A stretch of DNA of 64,000 bases from Pseudomonas sp. Root71 (GCF_001429045.1 NZ_LMHY01000002.1:124001-188000), one strand, 5' to 3'; shown: positions 18,281-27,091, counted from the first letter of the stretch. Notes: a model not told the origin generated them from the letters alone. Numbers and translations are program-made.

Positions 18281-18675
18281 GGTGGCCTCATGATTTGTTG
18301 TCATTTTTGGAATTAGAGGACGACCTCGTGAGTCGTGCCTGCGGATACTTATGCAGGGGCCATACCCAATGCAAGATCCAGAGCGACTACAGGCCTTAAA
18401 CGGTGGCACGAACGTACCTTAATGTCGCATTTGTATAATTGCTGACGCATTTGACCGTTTGCGCAGCATTTTTACGGTGCAAATGACGCACTTTTAGAGT
18501 GCGTTCCTGACTCGGGTTGCTCCTGCGTGGGGCGGGGTGTTACTTATTCATACCCCGGATTGTGGGGTGGGCATGGCGTGAATAAGAGTGGTTATTGTTG
18601 CACCGATAGTGGCCAATCGACGTCTTTTCTCGGGTGGACCTATCCAGTTATAGCTCATGCCTGAAAACTGCCAAA
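18281..18675. other. Regulatory region upstream of the dpp locus
   Basis: About 400 bases with no gene. It contains three direct repeats of TGWCGCA(T/C)TTK starting at 18423, 18443 and 18484, a perfect inverted repeat ACGCACT-N5-AGTGCGT (18486-18504) overlapping the third, and a TATACA -10-like hexamer on the minus strand at 18437-18432. The remainder shows no clear signal. Confidence 0.5.
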
Positions 18676-18709
18676 AAAAACGGCGATCATTTTTATGATC
18701 GCCGTTTTT
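18676..18709 (-). terminator. Terminator after the SIMPL-domain gene
   Basis: Perfect 15-bp stem AAAAACGGCGATCAT / ATGATCGCCGTTTTT with a TTTT loop. It is flanked on the minus-strand exit side by eight T, starting 18 bases past the stop codon; it could act in both directions. Confidence 0.9.
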
Positions 18710-18726
18710 GTTTACGGGCTATCGAT

Positions 18727-19443
18727 TCAAGGCATCAGCACTTCAATCGAGCCATCGGCGGTCATGCTGACCTGGCTGGTACCGGCCTCGACATCCGGCG
18801 TCACCGGTGCGCTGTCCATGGCGGCGGCTTTCATCATCATTGGCGCGCGCATGTAAGGCTGTGGATAACCGTTGCTGTTGAGGTTCAGGTTGACGATTTT
18901 GTAGCTCTTGCCGCCCAGAGCATCAGTCGCAAGCTGGGCGCGGGCCTTGAACGCGGTCACGGCATCCTTGAGCAGGGCGTCTTCGCTGGCCTTGCGGGTC
19001 GGGGTGGCGATGGCGAAGTCCATGCCGCCCATTTTCAGGTCGGTGAGCAGTTCGCCGGTCAGCTTCGACAGCGCAGCGAAGTCCGAGCTTTCCAGGCGCA
19101 ATTCGGCACGCTCGCGCCAGCCGGTGATTTTCTGGCCCTTGGTGTCGTAGATCGGGTAGCTGTTGCGACTGCCCTGGCGCTGGGTGATGTTCTTGACTTG
19201 CTTGGCCTGGGCCAGCGCCTTATTCATGGTGGTGCTGACATCGGCGGCGAGTTTGGCCGGGTCGGTGTTCTGTTCTTCGGTGTAGAGGGTCACGATCATC
19301 AGGTCGCGGGCCACTTCCTGACTGACTTCGGCGCGCAGGGAAATCTGGTTGTAATGAAGCTCGTCGGCTGCCAGGGCCGGGAGGCTGGCGACGGTGCCAA
19401 CGCTCAGGGCGAGGAGGGCGGCGCTGCGGCGGAATGTGTGCAT
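18727..19443 (-). CDS. SIMPL-domain (DUF541) periplasmic protein
   Basis: 238 residues: signal peptide (MHTFRRSAALLALS..., cleavage near PALAA) then a single SIMPL/DUF541 domain like E. coli YggE, recognisable by the N-terminal LRAEVSQEVARDLMIVTLYTE region and the internal SRNSYPIYD and RAELRLESSDF blocks. The function of the family is poorly known; YggE has been linked to oxidative-stress protection. The gene is monocistronic with a strong terminator and stands back to back with roxS, which fits a stress-related role but does not show it. Confidence 0.85.
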   Translation of the reverse strand: MHTFRRSAALLALSVGTVASLPALAADELHYNQISLRAEVSQEVARDLMIVTLYTEEQNTDPAKLAADVSTTMNKALAQAKQVKNITQRQGSRNSYPIYDTKGQKITGWRERAELRLESSDFAALSKLTGELLTDLKMGGMDFAIATPTRKASEDALLKDAVTAFKARAQLATDALGGKSYKIVNLNLNSNGYPQPYMRAPMMMKAAAMDSAPVTPDVEAGTSQVSMTADGSIEVLMP

Positions 19444-19761
19444 GAAGGCTCCTTGAAAGGTGCGCAGGGGTATGATCCAGGCCTGCGTGAAACCATCAGA
19501 CTCTAGCTTTTATGCTCCGGTTCGCACAGTTACAACTTCTATACAGATGGTGCACAGGTGGCTGCTTCGCAGCCAATCGCGAGCAAGCTCGCTCCCACAG
19601 TTGACCGCATTCCAATGTGGGAGCGAGCTTGCTCGCGAAAGCGGCCTCATAGACGCTGCAGGCCTTCCTGCCATGTGGCCGTTTGCCGCACTTTTGCCTG
19701 TCAGCCCCCGGGCTTGGTTATACTCCCTGCGATCCGCCTGGAGCGCTCATCAGGAGAGCTC
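19444..19761. other. Divergent intergenic region, SIMPL gene / roxS
   Basis: About 320 bases holding a REPIN at 19577-19638 and, presumably, the two divergent promoters, which I could not place with confidence. Confidence 0.5.
19577..19638. repeat. REP doublet (REPIN), GTGGGAGCGAGCTTGCTC type
   Basis: Two inverted REP cores, TCGCGAGCAAGCTCGCTCCC and its complement, separated by about 15 bases, upstream of roxS. Confidence 0.85.
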
Positions 19762-21024
19762 ATGCTCGCCCCCGTTCAAATCACTTCCGCCACTCGCCAG
19801 AACCTCTGGCGGCTGACGTTCATCCGCACGTTGGTGCTGGCCGCCCAGGCCGGTTCCGTTGGCCTGGCCTACTGGCTCGAATTGCTGCCACTGCCCTGGT
19901 TTCAACTGGCTGCGACGCTCGCATGTTCAATGCTGCTGTGCGTGTTCACGGCCATTCGCCTGCGCACTTCGTGGCCGGTGACCGAGCTCGAATACGCCGT
20001 GCAACTGGCCTGCGACCTGTTTATCCACAGTGCGCTGCTGTATTTCTCCGGTGGCTCGACCAACCCCTTCGTCTCCTATTACCTGGTGCCGCTGACCATT
20101 GCCGCGGTAACGTTGCCATGGCGTTATTCGGTGATCCTGTCGGGTATTGCGCTGACGATGTACACGCTGTTGCTGGCGCAGTTCTACCCGCTGCAAACCT
20201 TCCCGATCGCTCGGGAAAACCTGCAGGTCTATGGGATGTGGTTGAGCTTTGCCCTCGCGGCTGCGGTGATCACCTTCTTCGCCGCGCGCATGGCCGAAGA
20301 ACTGCGTCGCCAGGAAGAGTTGCGCGCCATTCGTCGCGAAGAAGGCCTGCGCGATCAGCAACTGCTGGCCGTCGCCACCCAGGCCGCCGGCGCGGCCCAT
20401 GAACTGGGCACGCCGCTGGCGACCATGAGTGTGCTACTCAAGGAAATGCGTCAGGATCATCATGATCCGATGTTGCAGGACGACCTGAGCGTGCTGCAGG
20501 ATCAGGTCAAGTTGTGCAAGCAAACCTTGCAGCAACTGGTGCGCGCCGCCGAGGCCAATCGCCGGTTGGCGGTGGAGATGCAGGACGTCACCGATTGGCT
20601 CGATGAAGCCCTCAATCGCTGGCACCTGATGCGCCCGGAAGCCAGTTATCGCTTCCAGCGCCTCGGCCAGGGCCCGGTCCCGCGCATGGCGCCGCCGCCG
20701 GACCTGACCCAGGCTTTGTTGAATCTGTTGAACAACGCTGCCGATGCCTGCCCCGAAGGGCTGCAAGTGACGCTGGACTGGGATTGGGAAAACCTGACCA
20801 TCAGCATTCGTGACCATGGCGCTGGCGTGCCTCTGGCCATCGCCGAGCAAATCGGCAAACCGTTTTTTACCACCAAGGGCAAAGGCTTCGGCCTGGGCCT
20901 GTTTTTGAGCAAGGCCAGCGTGACACGCGCCGGCGGCTCAGTGAAACTCTACAGTCATGAGGAAGGTGGCACGCTCACCGAGCTGCGCCTGCCCCGTGTC
21001 GCCCGAGGAAACGAACATGAGTGA
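19762..21024 (+). CDS. roxS: Redox-responsive sensor histidine kinase RoxS (RegB/PrrB family)
   Basis: Inner-membrane sensor kinase, 420 residues. About six membrane helices (15-175) include the RegB-family quinone-binding heptapeptide GGSTNPF (97-103). The H-box AHELGTPLATM carries the phosphorylated His213; Cys252 in QVKLCKQTL aligns with the redox-active cysteine of RegB. The HATPase_c domain ends the protein (NLLNNAADA, GLGLFLSK). The family senses respiratory redox state and controls terminal oxidases with its regulator. The ATG at 19762 has CAGGAGAG upstream; the frame open from 19558 runs through the REPIN and is rejected. It overlaps roxR by eight bases. Confidence 0.93.
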   Translation: MLAPVQITSATRQNLWRLTFIRTLVLAAQAGSVGLAYWLELLPLPWFQLAATLACSMLLCVFTAIRLRTSWPVTELEYAVQLACDLFIHSALLYFSGGSTNPFVSYYLVPLTIAAVTLPWRYSVILSGIALTMYTLLLAQFYPLQTFPIARENLQVYGMWLSFALAAAVITFFAARMAEELRRQEELRAIRREEGLRDQQLLAVATQAAGAAHELGTPLATMSVLLKEMRQDHHDPMLQDDLSVLQDQVKLCKQTLQQLVRAAEANRRLAVEMQDVTDWLDEALNRWHLMRPEASYRFQRLGQGPVPRMAPPPDLTQALLNLLNNAADACPEGLQVTLDWDWENLTISIRDHGAGVPLAIAEQIGKPFFTTKGKGFGLGLFLSKASVTRAGGSVKLYSHEEGGTLTELRLPRVARGNEHE

Positions 21025-21577
21025 AGAGATCCAAGTCGAAGGCGAAGAACTGCCACATTTGTTGCTGGTCGATGACGACGCCACATTCACCCGCGTCATG
21101 GCCCGCGCCATGGCCCGCCGCGGTTTTCGCGTCAGCACTGCCGGTTCCGCCGAGGAAGGCCTGGAGCTGGCCAAGGCCGATCTGCCGGATTATGCCGCCC
21201 TGGACCTGAAGATGGACGGCGATTCCGGCCTGGTACTGCTGCCCAAGTTGCTGGAAATGGACCCGGAAATGCGCGTGGTGATCCTCACCGGTTACTCGAG
21301 CATTGCCACCGCCGTCGAGGCGATCAAGCGTGGTGCCTGCAACTACCTGTGCAAGCCGGCCGACGCCGACGACGTGCTGGCGGCGCTGCTGTCCGAGCAC
21401 GCCGACCTCGACAGCCTGGTGCCGGAAAACCCGATGTCCGTGGACCGCCTGCAGTGGGAGCACATCCAGCGCGTGCTGACTGAACACGAAGGCAACATCT
21501 CCGCCACGGCCCGTGCCCTGGGCATGCACCGCCGCACCCTGCAGCGCAAACTGCAGAAGCGTCCCGTTCGCCGCTGA
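21017..21577 (+). CDS. roxR: Redox response regulator RoxR (RegA/ActR family)
   Basis: 186-residue DNA-binding response regulator paired with RoxS. Receiver domain with the acidic pocket LLVDDD and phospho-acceptor Asp63 in LDLKMDGDSG; the linker leads to a Fis-type helix-turn-helix at the C-terminus (ARALGMHRRTLQRKL), nearly invariant in RegA homologues. The ATG at 21017 is preceded by CGAGGAAACG; it overlaps the roxS stop, so synthesis is probably coupled. Regulates respiratory and oxidase genes in relatives; targets in this strain are unknown. Confidence 0.94.
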   Translation: MSEEIQVEGEELPHLLLVDDDATFTRVMARAMARRGFRVSTAGSAEEGLELAKADLPDYAALDLKMDGDSGLVLLPKLLEMDPEMRVVILTGYSSIATAVEAIKRGACNYLCKPADADDVLAALLSEHADLDSLVPENPMSVDRLQWEHIQRVLTEHEGNISATARALGMHRRTLQRKLQKRPVRR

Positions 21578-21620
21578 ACCTGCGCTGAATGAATGCGGGC
21601 CGTATCTCGCGACAAACCGG

Positions 21621-21640
21621 ACCGATCATCTATGATCGGT
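21621..21640. promoter_or_regulatory. Perfect palindrome between roxR and the ABC transporter gene
   Basis: ACCGATCAT-CT-ATGATCGGT, 9-bp arms with a 2-base centre, 35 bases before the ABC gene ATG and 44 after the roxR stop. No U-run follows, so an operator is likelier than a terminator. Confidence 0.4.
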
Positions 21641-21674
21641 TCGTGTGCGTACTTTTCTCTATCGAGCCTTATCC

Positions 21675-23402
21675 ATGAATCAGAACGCTGAGTATTCCGC
21701 GGTCAACGACGCCGTGCGCGGGCAGTTTTTTCGCAAAGTGTGGGCGATGATCACGCCTTACTGGCGCAGTGAAGAGAAGGCCAAGGCCTGGACGCTGCTG
21801 ATCGCGGTGATAGCGCTGTCGCTGATCAGCGTGGGGATCTCGGTGTGGTTCAACACCTGGTACAAGGACTTCTACAACGCCCTGCAAAAGAAGGACGAGG
21901 CCGCGTTCTGGCAACTGATCCTGTACTTCTGCGCGATTGCGGCGGTGGCGATCGTCGGCGCGGTGTACCGGCTGTACCTGACGCAAATGCTGACAATCCG
22001 CTGGCGGGCATGGCTCACCGAAAAGCACTTTGCACGCTGGCTCGCCGACAAGAATTACTACCAGCTGGAGCAGGGCGGTTACACCGATAACCCGGACCAG
22101 CGGATTTCCGAAGACCTCAACAACTTCACCTCCAACACCCTTGAGCTGGGTATCGGGCTGCTGCGCAATATCGTCAGCCTGGTGTCGTTCTCGATCATTC
22201 TGTGGGGCGTGTCGGGCAGCATTGAGGTATTCGGCATCACCATTCCCGGCTACATGTTCTGGTGCGTGCTGGTTTATGCGGTGGTCGGCAGTTGGCTGAC
22301 GCATTTGATCGGTCGTCGCCTGATCGGCCTGAACAACCAGCAACAACGCTTCGAAGCCGACCTGCGTTTCTCAATGGTGCGAATTCGCGAGAATGCCGAA
22401 AGTATCGCGTTGTACAACGGCGAGCCGAACGAGAATCGTCGGTTGAGTGATCGCTTCGGGATGGTCTGGCATAACTTCTGGGACATCATGAAAGTGTCCA
22501 AGCGCCTGACGTTCTTCACCGCCGGTTACAGCCAGGCCGCCATTATCTTCCCTTTCATGGTTGCCGCCCCGCGTTACCTTTCCGGCAAGATCGAACTGGG
22601 CGAGCTGATGCAAATCAGCTCGGCGTTCGGCAACGTGCAGGAAAGCTTCAGCTGGTTTATCAGTGCCTACCAGAGCCTCGCTTCCTGGCGCGCCACCTGC
22701 GATCGTCTGTTGAGCTTCCACCAGGCCATGCGTGATAACGAAGAGCGTGCGCCGGCCATCGACGTACAGAATTCGGGCTCGGTGCTGAAGGTGCACAACC
22801 TCGGCCTCGACCTGACTGACGGTCGCCACCTGCTGTCCAACGCCGACATGACCGTGGAGGAGGGCGAGCGTGTGATGCTCAGCGGTCGTTCCGGCAGCGG
22901 CAAGTCGACGCTGCTGCGGGCGATGGGACATCTGTGGCCGACCGGCCACGGCAGTATTCGTCTGCCATCGGCGCGCTACCTGTTCCTGCCGCAAAAACCG
23001 TATTTGCCGATTGGTACCCTGCGTGATGTCCTCAGTTATCCACAGCCCGGCGATACCTATCCGAACGAACGCTACGCGCAGGTGCTGGAAACCTGCCGCC
23101 TGCCGCACCTGATTGCCCGTCTCGACGAAGCCAATCACTGGCAGCGCATGTTGTCACCGGGGGAGCAGCAGCGCCTGGCCTTCGCCCGTGCGCTGCTTTA
23201 TGCACCACAATGGCTGTACATGGACGAAGCCACCTCGGCGATGGACGAAGAAGACGAGGCCACGCTGTATCAGGCGCTGATCGACGAGTTGCCGGGGCTG
23301 AGCATTGTCAGCGTGGGCCATCGCAGCAGCCTGAAACGCTTCCACCCGCGGCACATTCGTATCGAGAATGGCCATCTGGTGGACCAGGCCGTGACCGCAT
23401 AA
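21675..23402 (+). CDS. SbmA/YddA-type ABC transporter (fused permease-ATPase)
   Basis: 575 residues. An ABC_membrane_2 (SbmA/BacA-like) domain with about six helices occupies roughly 1-340, including the family motif region YYQLEQGGYTDNPDQRISED. The ATPase domain follows: Walker A GRSGSGKS (404-411), signature LSPGEQQR and Walker B WLYMDEATSAMDEE. Relatives include E. coli YddA and mycobacterial Rv1819c, a cobalamin and peptide importer; the substrate here is not known. The ATG at 21675 is used; a GTG at 21645 in frame gives ten more residues not expected in the family. No strong ribosome site is visible. Confidence 0.85.
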   Translation: MNQNAEYSAVNDAVRGQFFRKVWAMITPYWRSEEKAKAWTLLIAVIALSLISVGISVWFNTWYKDFYNALQKKDEAAFWQLILYFCAIAAVAIVGAVYRLYLTQMLTIRWRAWLTEKHFARWLADKNYYQLEQGGYTDNPDQRISEDLNNFTSNTLELGIGLLRNIVSLVSFSIILWGVSGSIEVFGITIPGYMFWCVLVYAVVGSWLTHLIGRRLIGLNNQQQRFEADLRFSMVRIRENAESIALYNGEPNENRRLSDRFGMVWHNFWDIMKVSKRLTFFTAGYSQAAIIFPFMVAAPRYLSGKIELGELMQISSAFGNVQESFSWFISAYQSLASWRATCDRLLSFHQAMRDNEERAPAIDVQNSGSVLKVHNLGLDLTDGRHLLSNADMTVEEGERVMLSGRSGSGKSTLLRAMGHLWPTGHGSIRLPSARYLFLPQKPYLPIGTLRDVLSYPQPGDTYPNERYAQVLETCRLPHLIARLDEANHWQRMLSPGEQQRLAFARALLYAPQWLYMDEATSAMDEEDEATLYQALIDELPGLSIVSVGHRSSLKRFHPRHIRIENGHLVDQAVTA

Positions 23403-23413
23403 ACACCACAAAT

Positions 23414-23497
23414 CCTGTAGGAGCTGCCGCAGGCTGCGATCTTTTGATCTTGAAAAATCAAAGTCAAAAGATCGCAGCCTGCGGCAGCTCCTACAGG
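23414..23497. repeat. REP doublet, GTAGGAGCTGCCGCAGGCTGCGATC type
   Basis: Long inverted repeat: CCTGTAGGAGCTGCCGCAGG and GCTGCGATCTTTTGA on the left, with the complement ending at 23497. This is a second REP family, distinct from the GTGGGAGCGAGC elements, also seen at 27103, 31313 and 48088. Confidence 0.85.
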
Positions 23498-23573
23498 GGT
23501 GGTGGTGATCGTACAACCGCGTTGCGCTATGATGCGCTTTCAGCCGCCGATTTTTTCGAGACAGATGTTCACC

Positions 23574-24323
23574 ATGGAAAACCCGAACGACGCTCCACGT
23601 CTCCCACGCAAGCGCCGCAGCCTCGCTCAGGAACTGGTGACGGTGCTGTCCGAGCAGATCCGCGACGGTCATCTCAAGCGTGGCGACAAGTTGCCCACCG
23701 AGTCAGCCATCATGGATGCCCATGGTGTCAGCCGTACGGTGGTGCGCGAGGCGATTTCCCGTTTGCAGGCGGCAGGGCAGGTGGAAACCCGCCACGGTAT
23801 CGGCACCTTCGTGCTCGACACACCGAGCCCGAGCGGTTTCCGTATCGACCCGGCGACCGTCGTGACCTTGCGAGATGTGCTGGCGATCCTGGAACTGCGC
23901 ATCAGCCTGGAAGTGGAGTCCGCCGGATTGGCGGCGCAACGTCGTAGTCCGGAACAGTTAGCCAATATGCGCGCCGCCCTCGACGCGTTGAATGAAAGCG
24001 CCGCTCACGCCAGTGACGCCGTAGCCTCGGACTTCGCCTTCCACCTCGAAATCGCGCTGTCCACCGGCAACCGTTATTTCACCGACATCATGACCCACCT
24101 GGGTACCAGCATCATTCCGCGCACACGGCTGAACTCCGCGCGCCTGGCCCATGACGACCAGCAGCACTACATGGGTCGCCTGAGCCGTGAGCACGAAGAG
24201 ATCTACGACGCCATTGCCCGCCAGGATTCCGATGCGGCGCGTGCGGCGATGCGCCTGCACCTGACCAACAGCCGTGAGCGGTTGCGTCATGCCCATGAAG
24301 AGGCTGAGGCGCAGCGGGTTTAG
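23574..24323 (+). CDS. FadR-subfamily GntR transcriptional regulator (probable repressor of the hexarate operon)
   Basis: 249 residues: N-terminal winged helix (RSLAQELVTVLSEQIRDG ... AHGVSRTVVREAISRLQAAG) and C-terminal FCD ligand-binding domain, in which the D/H residues of DFAFHLEIA and the later helices resemble the metal-binding pocket of this class. Such regulators usually bind a sugar acid or organic acid and release an operator. It lies just before the galactarate/glucarate genes in the same direction, and a perfect inverted repeat overlaps their promoter, so repression of that operon is the simplest reading. Start: ATG at 23574 is used; an ATG nine bases earlier has a better-spaced GAG and cannot be excluded. 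Confidence 0.85.
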   Translation: MENPNDAPRLPRKRRSLAQELVTVLSEQIRDGHLKRGDKLPTESAIMDAHGVSRTVVREAISRLQAAGQVETRHGIGTFVLDTPSPSGFRIDPATVVTLRDVLAILELRISLEVESAGLAAQRRSPEQLANMRAALDALNESAAHASDAVASDFAFHLEIALSTGNRYFTDIMTHLGTSIIPRTRLNSARLAHDDQQHYMGRLSREHEEIYDAIARQDSDAARAAMRLHLTNSRERLRHAHEEAEAQRV

Positions 24324-24540
24324 GTTTTTTGCTTTTGGTGATGGGTCGCCCGATAAGCCGTCTTCGACTTGCTCGCGAAGGGGCCGCAAGCCATCCCGCA
24401 AGACCTTCGATCAGCCTCTTTTGTACTTATCTCCTGCTTCAATCTTCCGACAACGTATCTCCTGAACACCTGTTTTTCGAGGTGTGATCTTCCCTGCGCT
24501 CCCCTGAAGAAGCCCTTTAAAACAGGACTTCAACGAATTC

Positions 24541-24551
24541 TTGTCGAACAA
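24541..24551. promoter_or_regulatory. Second candidate FCD-regulator site, TTGTCGAACAA
   Basis: An 11-base pseudo-palindrome fitting the pattern TNGTNNNACNA described for FCD-type GntR operators, 27 bases upstream of the kdgD -35 box. Confidence 0.35.
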
Positions 24552-24577
24552 TTTTCACCCCCGGCGATGAAATGCAG

Positions 24578-24605
24578 TTGACGGTTGTATTTTAAGTTGT
24601 ACGAT
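24578..24605 (+). promoter_or_regulatory. Promoter of the hexarate catabolic operon
   Basis: TTGACG (24578-24583), 16-base spacer, TACGAT (24600-24605), giving a start about 60 bases before the kdgD ATG. Confidence 0.6.
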
Positions 24606-24617
24606 GACCTACAACTT
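24594..24617. promoter_or_regulatory. Operator-like inverted repeat over the -10 box
   Basis: Perfect inverted repeat AAGTTGTA-N8-TACAACTT covering the -10 hexamer. Binding here would block RNA polymerase; the neighbouring FadR-type regulator is the obvious candidate. Inference from position and symmetry. Confidence 0.6.
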
Positions 24618-24672
24618 CAGCGCGGGCTGAACGGTTTCCTCACACAACGTCGTTATCCAGGGTGTTCGAATA

Positions 24673-25584
24673 ATGAATCCACAAGAACTGAAGTCCATCC
24701 TCTCTTCCGGTCTGCTGTCTTTCCCGGTTACCGATTTCAATGCTCAGGGCGACTTCAATCGCGCGGGTTACATCAAGCGTCTCGAATGGCTGGCCCCATA
24801 CGGCGCCTCGGCTCTGTTCGCCGCGGGCGGTACCGGTGAGTTCTTCTCTCTGGCGGCCAGCGAATATTCGGAAATCATCAAGACGGCCGTCGACACTTGC
24901 GCCTCCAGCGTGCCAATCCTGGCCGGCGTGGGCGGTTCGACCCGCCAGGCCATCGAATACGCACAGGAAGCCGAGCGCCTGGGCGCCAAAGGCCTGTTGC
25001 TGCTGCCGCACTACCTGACCGAAGCCAGCCAGGACGGCGTTGCCGCCCACGTTGAAGCCGTGTGCAAATCGGTCAACATCGGCGTGGTGGTCTACAACCG
25101 TAACGTCTGCCGCCTGAACGCACCGCTGCTGGAACGTCTGGCCGAGCGCTGCCCGAACCTGATCGGCTACAAGGATGGCCTGGGTGATATCGAGTTGATG
25201 GTGTCGATCCGTCGCCGCCTCGGTGATCGCTTCAGCTACCTGGGTGGCTTGCCGACCGCCGAAGTCTACGCCGCGGCCTACAAGGCGCTGGGCGTGCCGG
25301 TCTACTCCTCGGCGGTGTTCAACTTCATCCCGAAAACCGCGATGGACTTCTACCACGCGATCGCTCGTGAAGATCACGCCACCGTCGGCAAGATCATCGA
25401 CGACTTCTTCCTGCCGTACCTGGACATCCGTAACCGCAAGGCCGGTTATGCCGTGAGCATCGTCAAGGCCGGGGCAAAGATTGCCGGCTACGACGCAGGT
25501 CCTGTGCGTGCACCGCTGACCGACCTGACCGGCGAAGAGTACGAAATGCTCGCCGCGCTGATCGACAAGCAGGGCGCGCAGTAA
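24673..25584 (+). CDS. kdgD: 5-dehydro-4-deoxyglucarate dehydratase (decarboxylating)
   Basis: Converts 5-keto-4-deoxyglucarate to 2-oxoglutarate semialdehyde, water and CO2. 303 residues of the DapA/DHDPS TIM-barrel family; Schiff-base Lys167 in [10 protein letters not shown] and catalytic Tyr141 in VVVYNRN are in place, as is the GGTGEFFSL substrate loop. First gene of the operon, 61 bases before the dehydrogenase that oxidises its product, and about 350 bases after the regulator. The DHDPS family includes several functions; the KdgD call rests on sequence and on the neighbouring genes. Confidence 0.92.
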   Translation: MNPQELKSILSSGLLSFPVTDFNAQGDFNRAGYIKRLEWLAPYGASALFAAGGTGEFFSLAASEYSEIIKTAVDTCASSVPILAGVGGSTRQAIEYAQEAERLGAKGLLLLPHYLTEASQDGVAAHVEAVCKSVNIGVVVYNRNVCRLNAPLLERLAERCPNLIGYKDGLGDIELMVSIRRRLGDRFSYLGGLPTAEVYAAAYKALGVPVYSSAVFNFIPKTAMDFYHAIAREDHATVGKIIDDFFLPYLDIRNRKAGYAVSIVKAGAKIAGYDAGPVRAPLTDLTGEEYEMLAALIDKQGAQ

Positions 25585-25645
25585 TACATCCGATTAAGTA
25601 AGGCCGCTGAGCAATCAGCGGCCTTTTGCGTGAGGAGATCTTCAA

Positions 25646-27091
25646 GTGGCTGATTCAAAGCGTTTCGATAACTACATCAACGGCGAATGGGTTGCCGGTG
25701 GCGATTATTCGACCAACATCAACCCGTCCGAACTGAGCGACGCCATCGGTGACTACGCCAAGGCTGACCTGGCTCAAGTCCACGCCGCCATCGACGCCGC
25801 CCGTGCCGCGTTCCCGGCCTGGTCCACTTCCGGCATTCAGGCGCGTCACGACGCCCTGGACAAAGTCGGTACTGAAATCCTCGCCCGACGCGAAGAACTC
25901 GGCACCCTGCTGGCCCGGGAAGAGGGCAAGACCCTGCCTGAAGCCATCGGCGAAGTGACCCGCGCCGGTAACATCTTCAAGTTCTTCGCCGGCGAGTGCC
26001 TGCGCCTGTCCGGCGACTACCTGCCGTCGGTGCGTCCGGGCGTCAACGTTGAAGTCACTCGCGAAGCCTTGGGCGTGGTCGGTCTGATCACCCCGTGGAA
26101 CTTCCCGATCGCCATCCCGGCATGGAAAATCGCCCCGGCCCTGGCCTACGGCAACTGCGTCGTGCTGAAACCCGCGGACCTGGTTCCGGGTTGCGCCTGG
26201 GCCCTGGCTGAAATCATCTCCCGCGCAGGCTTCCCGGCCGGTGTGTTCAACCTGGTGATGGGCAGCGGTCGTGTGGTTGGCGATGCACTGGTCCACAGCC
26301 CGAAAGTCGATGGCATCAGCTTCACAGGTTCCGTGGGTGTCGGTCGTCAGATCGCCGTCAGCTGCGTATCGCGCCAGGCCAAGGTCCAGCTGGAAATGGG
26401 CGGCAAGAACCCGCAGATCATTCTCGACGACGCTGACCTCAAGCAAGCGGTCGAGCTGTCGGTACAGAGCGCGTTCTACTCCACCGGCCAGCGTTGCACC
26501 GCTTCCAGCCGCTTTATCGTCACCGCTGGCATCCACGACCAGTTTGTCGAAGCCATGGCCGAGCGCATGAGGTCGATCAAGGTCGGCCATGCGCTGAAAG
26601 CCGGCACCGACATTGGTCCGGTGGTTTCCCAGGCTCAGCTTGAACAGGACATGAAGTACATCGACATCGGCCAGTCCGAAGGTGCGCGTCTGGTCAGCGG
26701 CGGTGCTCTGGTGACCTGCGACACCGAGGGTTACTTCCTCGCGCCAACCCTGTTTGCCGACAGTGAAGCCTCGATGCGCATCAGCCAGGAAGAAATCTTC
26801 GGCCCGGTAGCCAACATCGTCCGCGTCGCCGACTACGAAGCCGCGCTGGCCATGGCCAACGACACCGAGTTCGGGTTGTCGGCGGGCATCGCTACCACGT
26901 CCTTGAAGTACGCCAACCACTTCAAGCGCCACTCCCAGGCCGGGATGGTGATGGTCAACCTGCCGACCGCCGGTGTGGATTACCACGTTCCGTTCGGTGG
27001 GCGTAAAGGTTCATCCTATGGATCACGTGAGCAAGGTCGCTATGCGCAAGAGTTCTACACGGTCGTGAAGACCAGTTACATCGGTTCGTAA
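25646..27091 (+). CDS. 2-oxoglutarate semialdehyde dehydrogenase (NADP-type aldehyde dehydrogenase)
   Basis: 481 residues, aldehyde dehydrogenase superfamily. Oxidises 2-oxoglutarate semialdehyde from KdgD to 2-oxoglutarate, which enters the TCA cycle. Catalytic Cys284 in STGQRCTASS, general base Glu250 in QLEMGGKNP, and the cofactor loop ITPWNFPIAIPAWK and FTGSVGVG are present. The start is GTG at 25646, with GAGGAG eight bases upstream; no ATG fits. Located directly after kdgD. Confidence 0.92.
   Translation: MADSKRFDNYINGEWVAGGDYSTNINPSELSDAIGDYAKADLAQVHAAIDAARAAFPAWSTSGIQARHDALDKVGTEILARREELGTLLAREEGKTLPEAIGEVTRAGNIFKFFAGECLRLSGDYLPSVRPGVNVEVTREALGVVGLITPWNFPIAIPAWKIAPALAYGNCVVLKPADLVPGCAWALAEIISRAGFPAGVFNLVMGSGRVVGDALVHSPKVDGISFTGSVGVGRQIAVSCVSRQAKVQLEMGGKNPQIILDDADLKQAVELSVQSAFYSTGQRCTASSRFIVTAGIHDQFVEAMAERMRSIKVGHALKAGTDIGPVVSQAQLEQDMKYIDIGQSEGARLVSGGALVTCDTEGYFLAPTLFADSEASMRISQEEIFGPVANIVRVADYEAALAMANDTEFGLSAGIATTSLKYANHFKRHSQAGMVMVNLPTAGVDYHVPFGGRKGSSYGSREQGRYAQEFYTVVKTSYIGS

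Larger units (their letters stand above)
24324..24672. other. Regulatory region between the FadR-type regulator and kdgD
   Basis: About 350 bases. The first 200 show only a REP remnant (TTGCTCGCGAAGG near 24370). The last 130 contain the promoter and candidate operators entered separately. No gene or terminator is evident. Confidence 0.55.

Noticed and set aside
18432..18460. Full sigma70 promoter for the dpp locus at the TATACA hexamer
   Set aside because: No acceptable -35 at 16-18 bases; kept only as part of the regulatory-region description.
24360..24395. Another complete REP element after the FadR-type regulator gene
   Set aside because: Only one half-core (TTGCTCGCGAAGG) remains; there is no palindrome.
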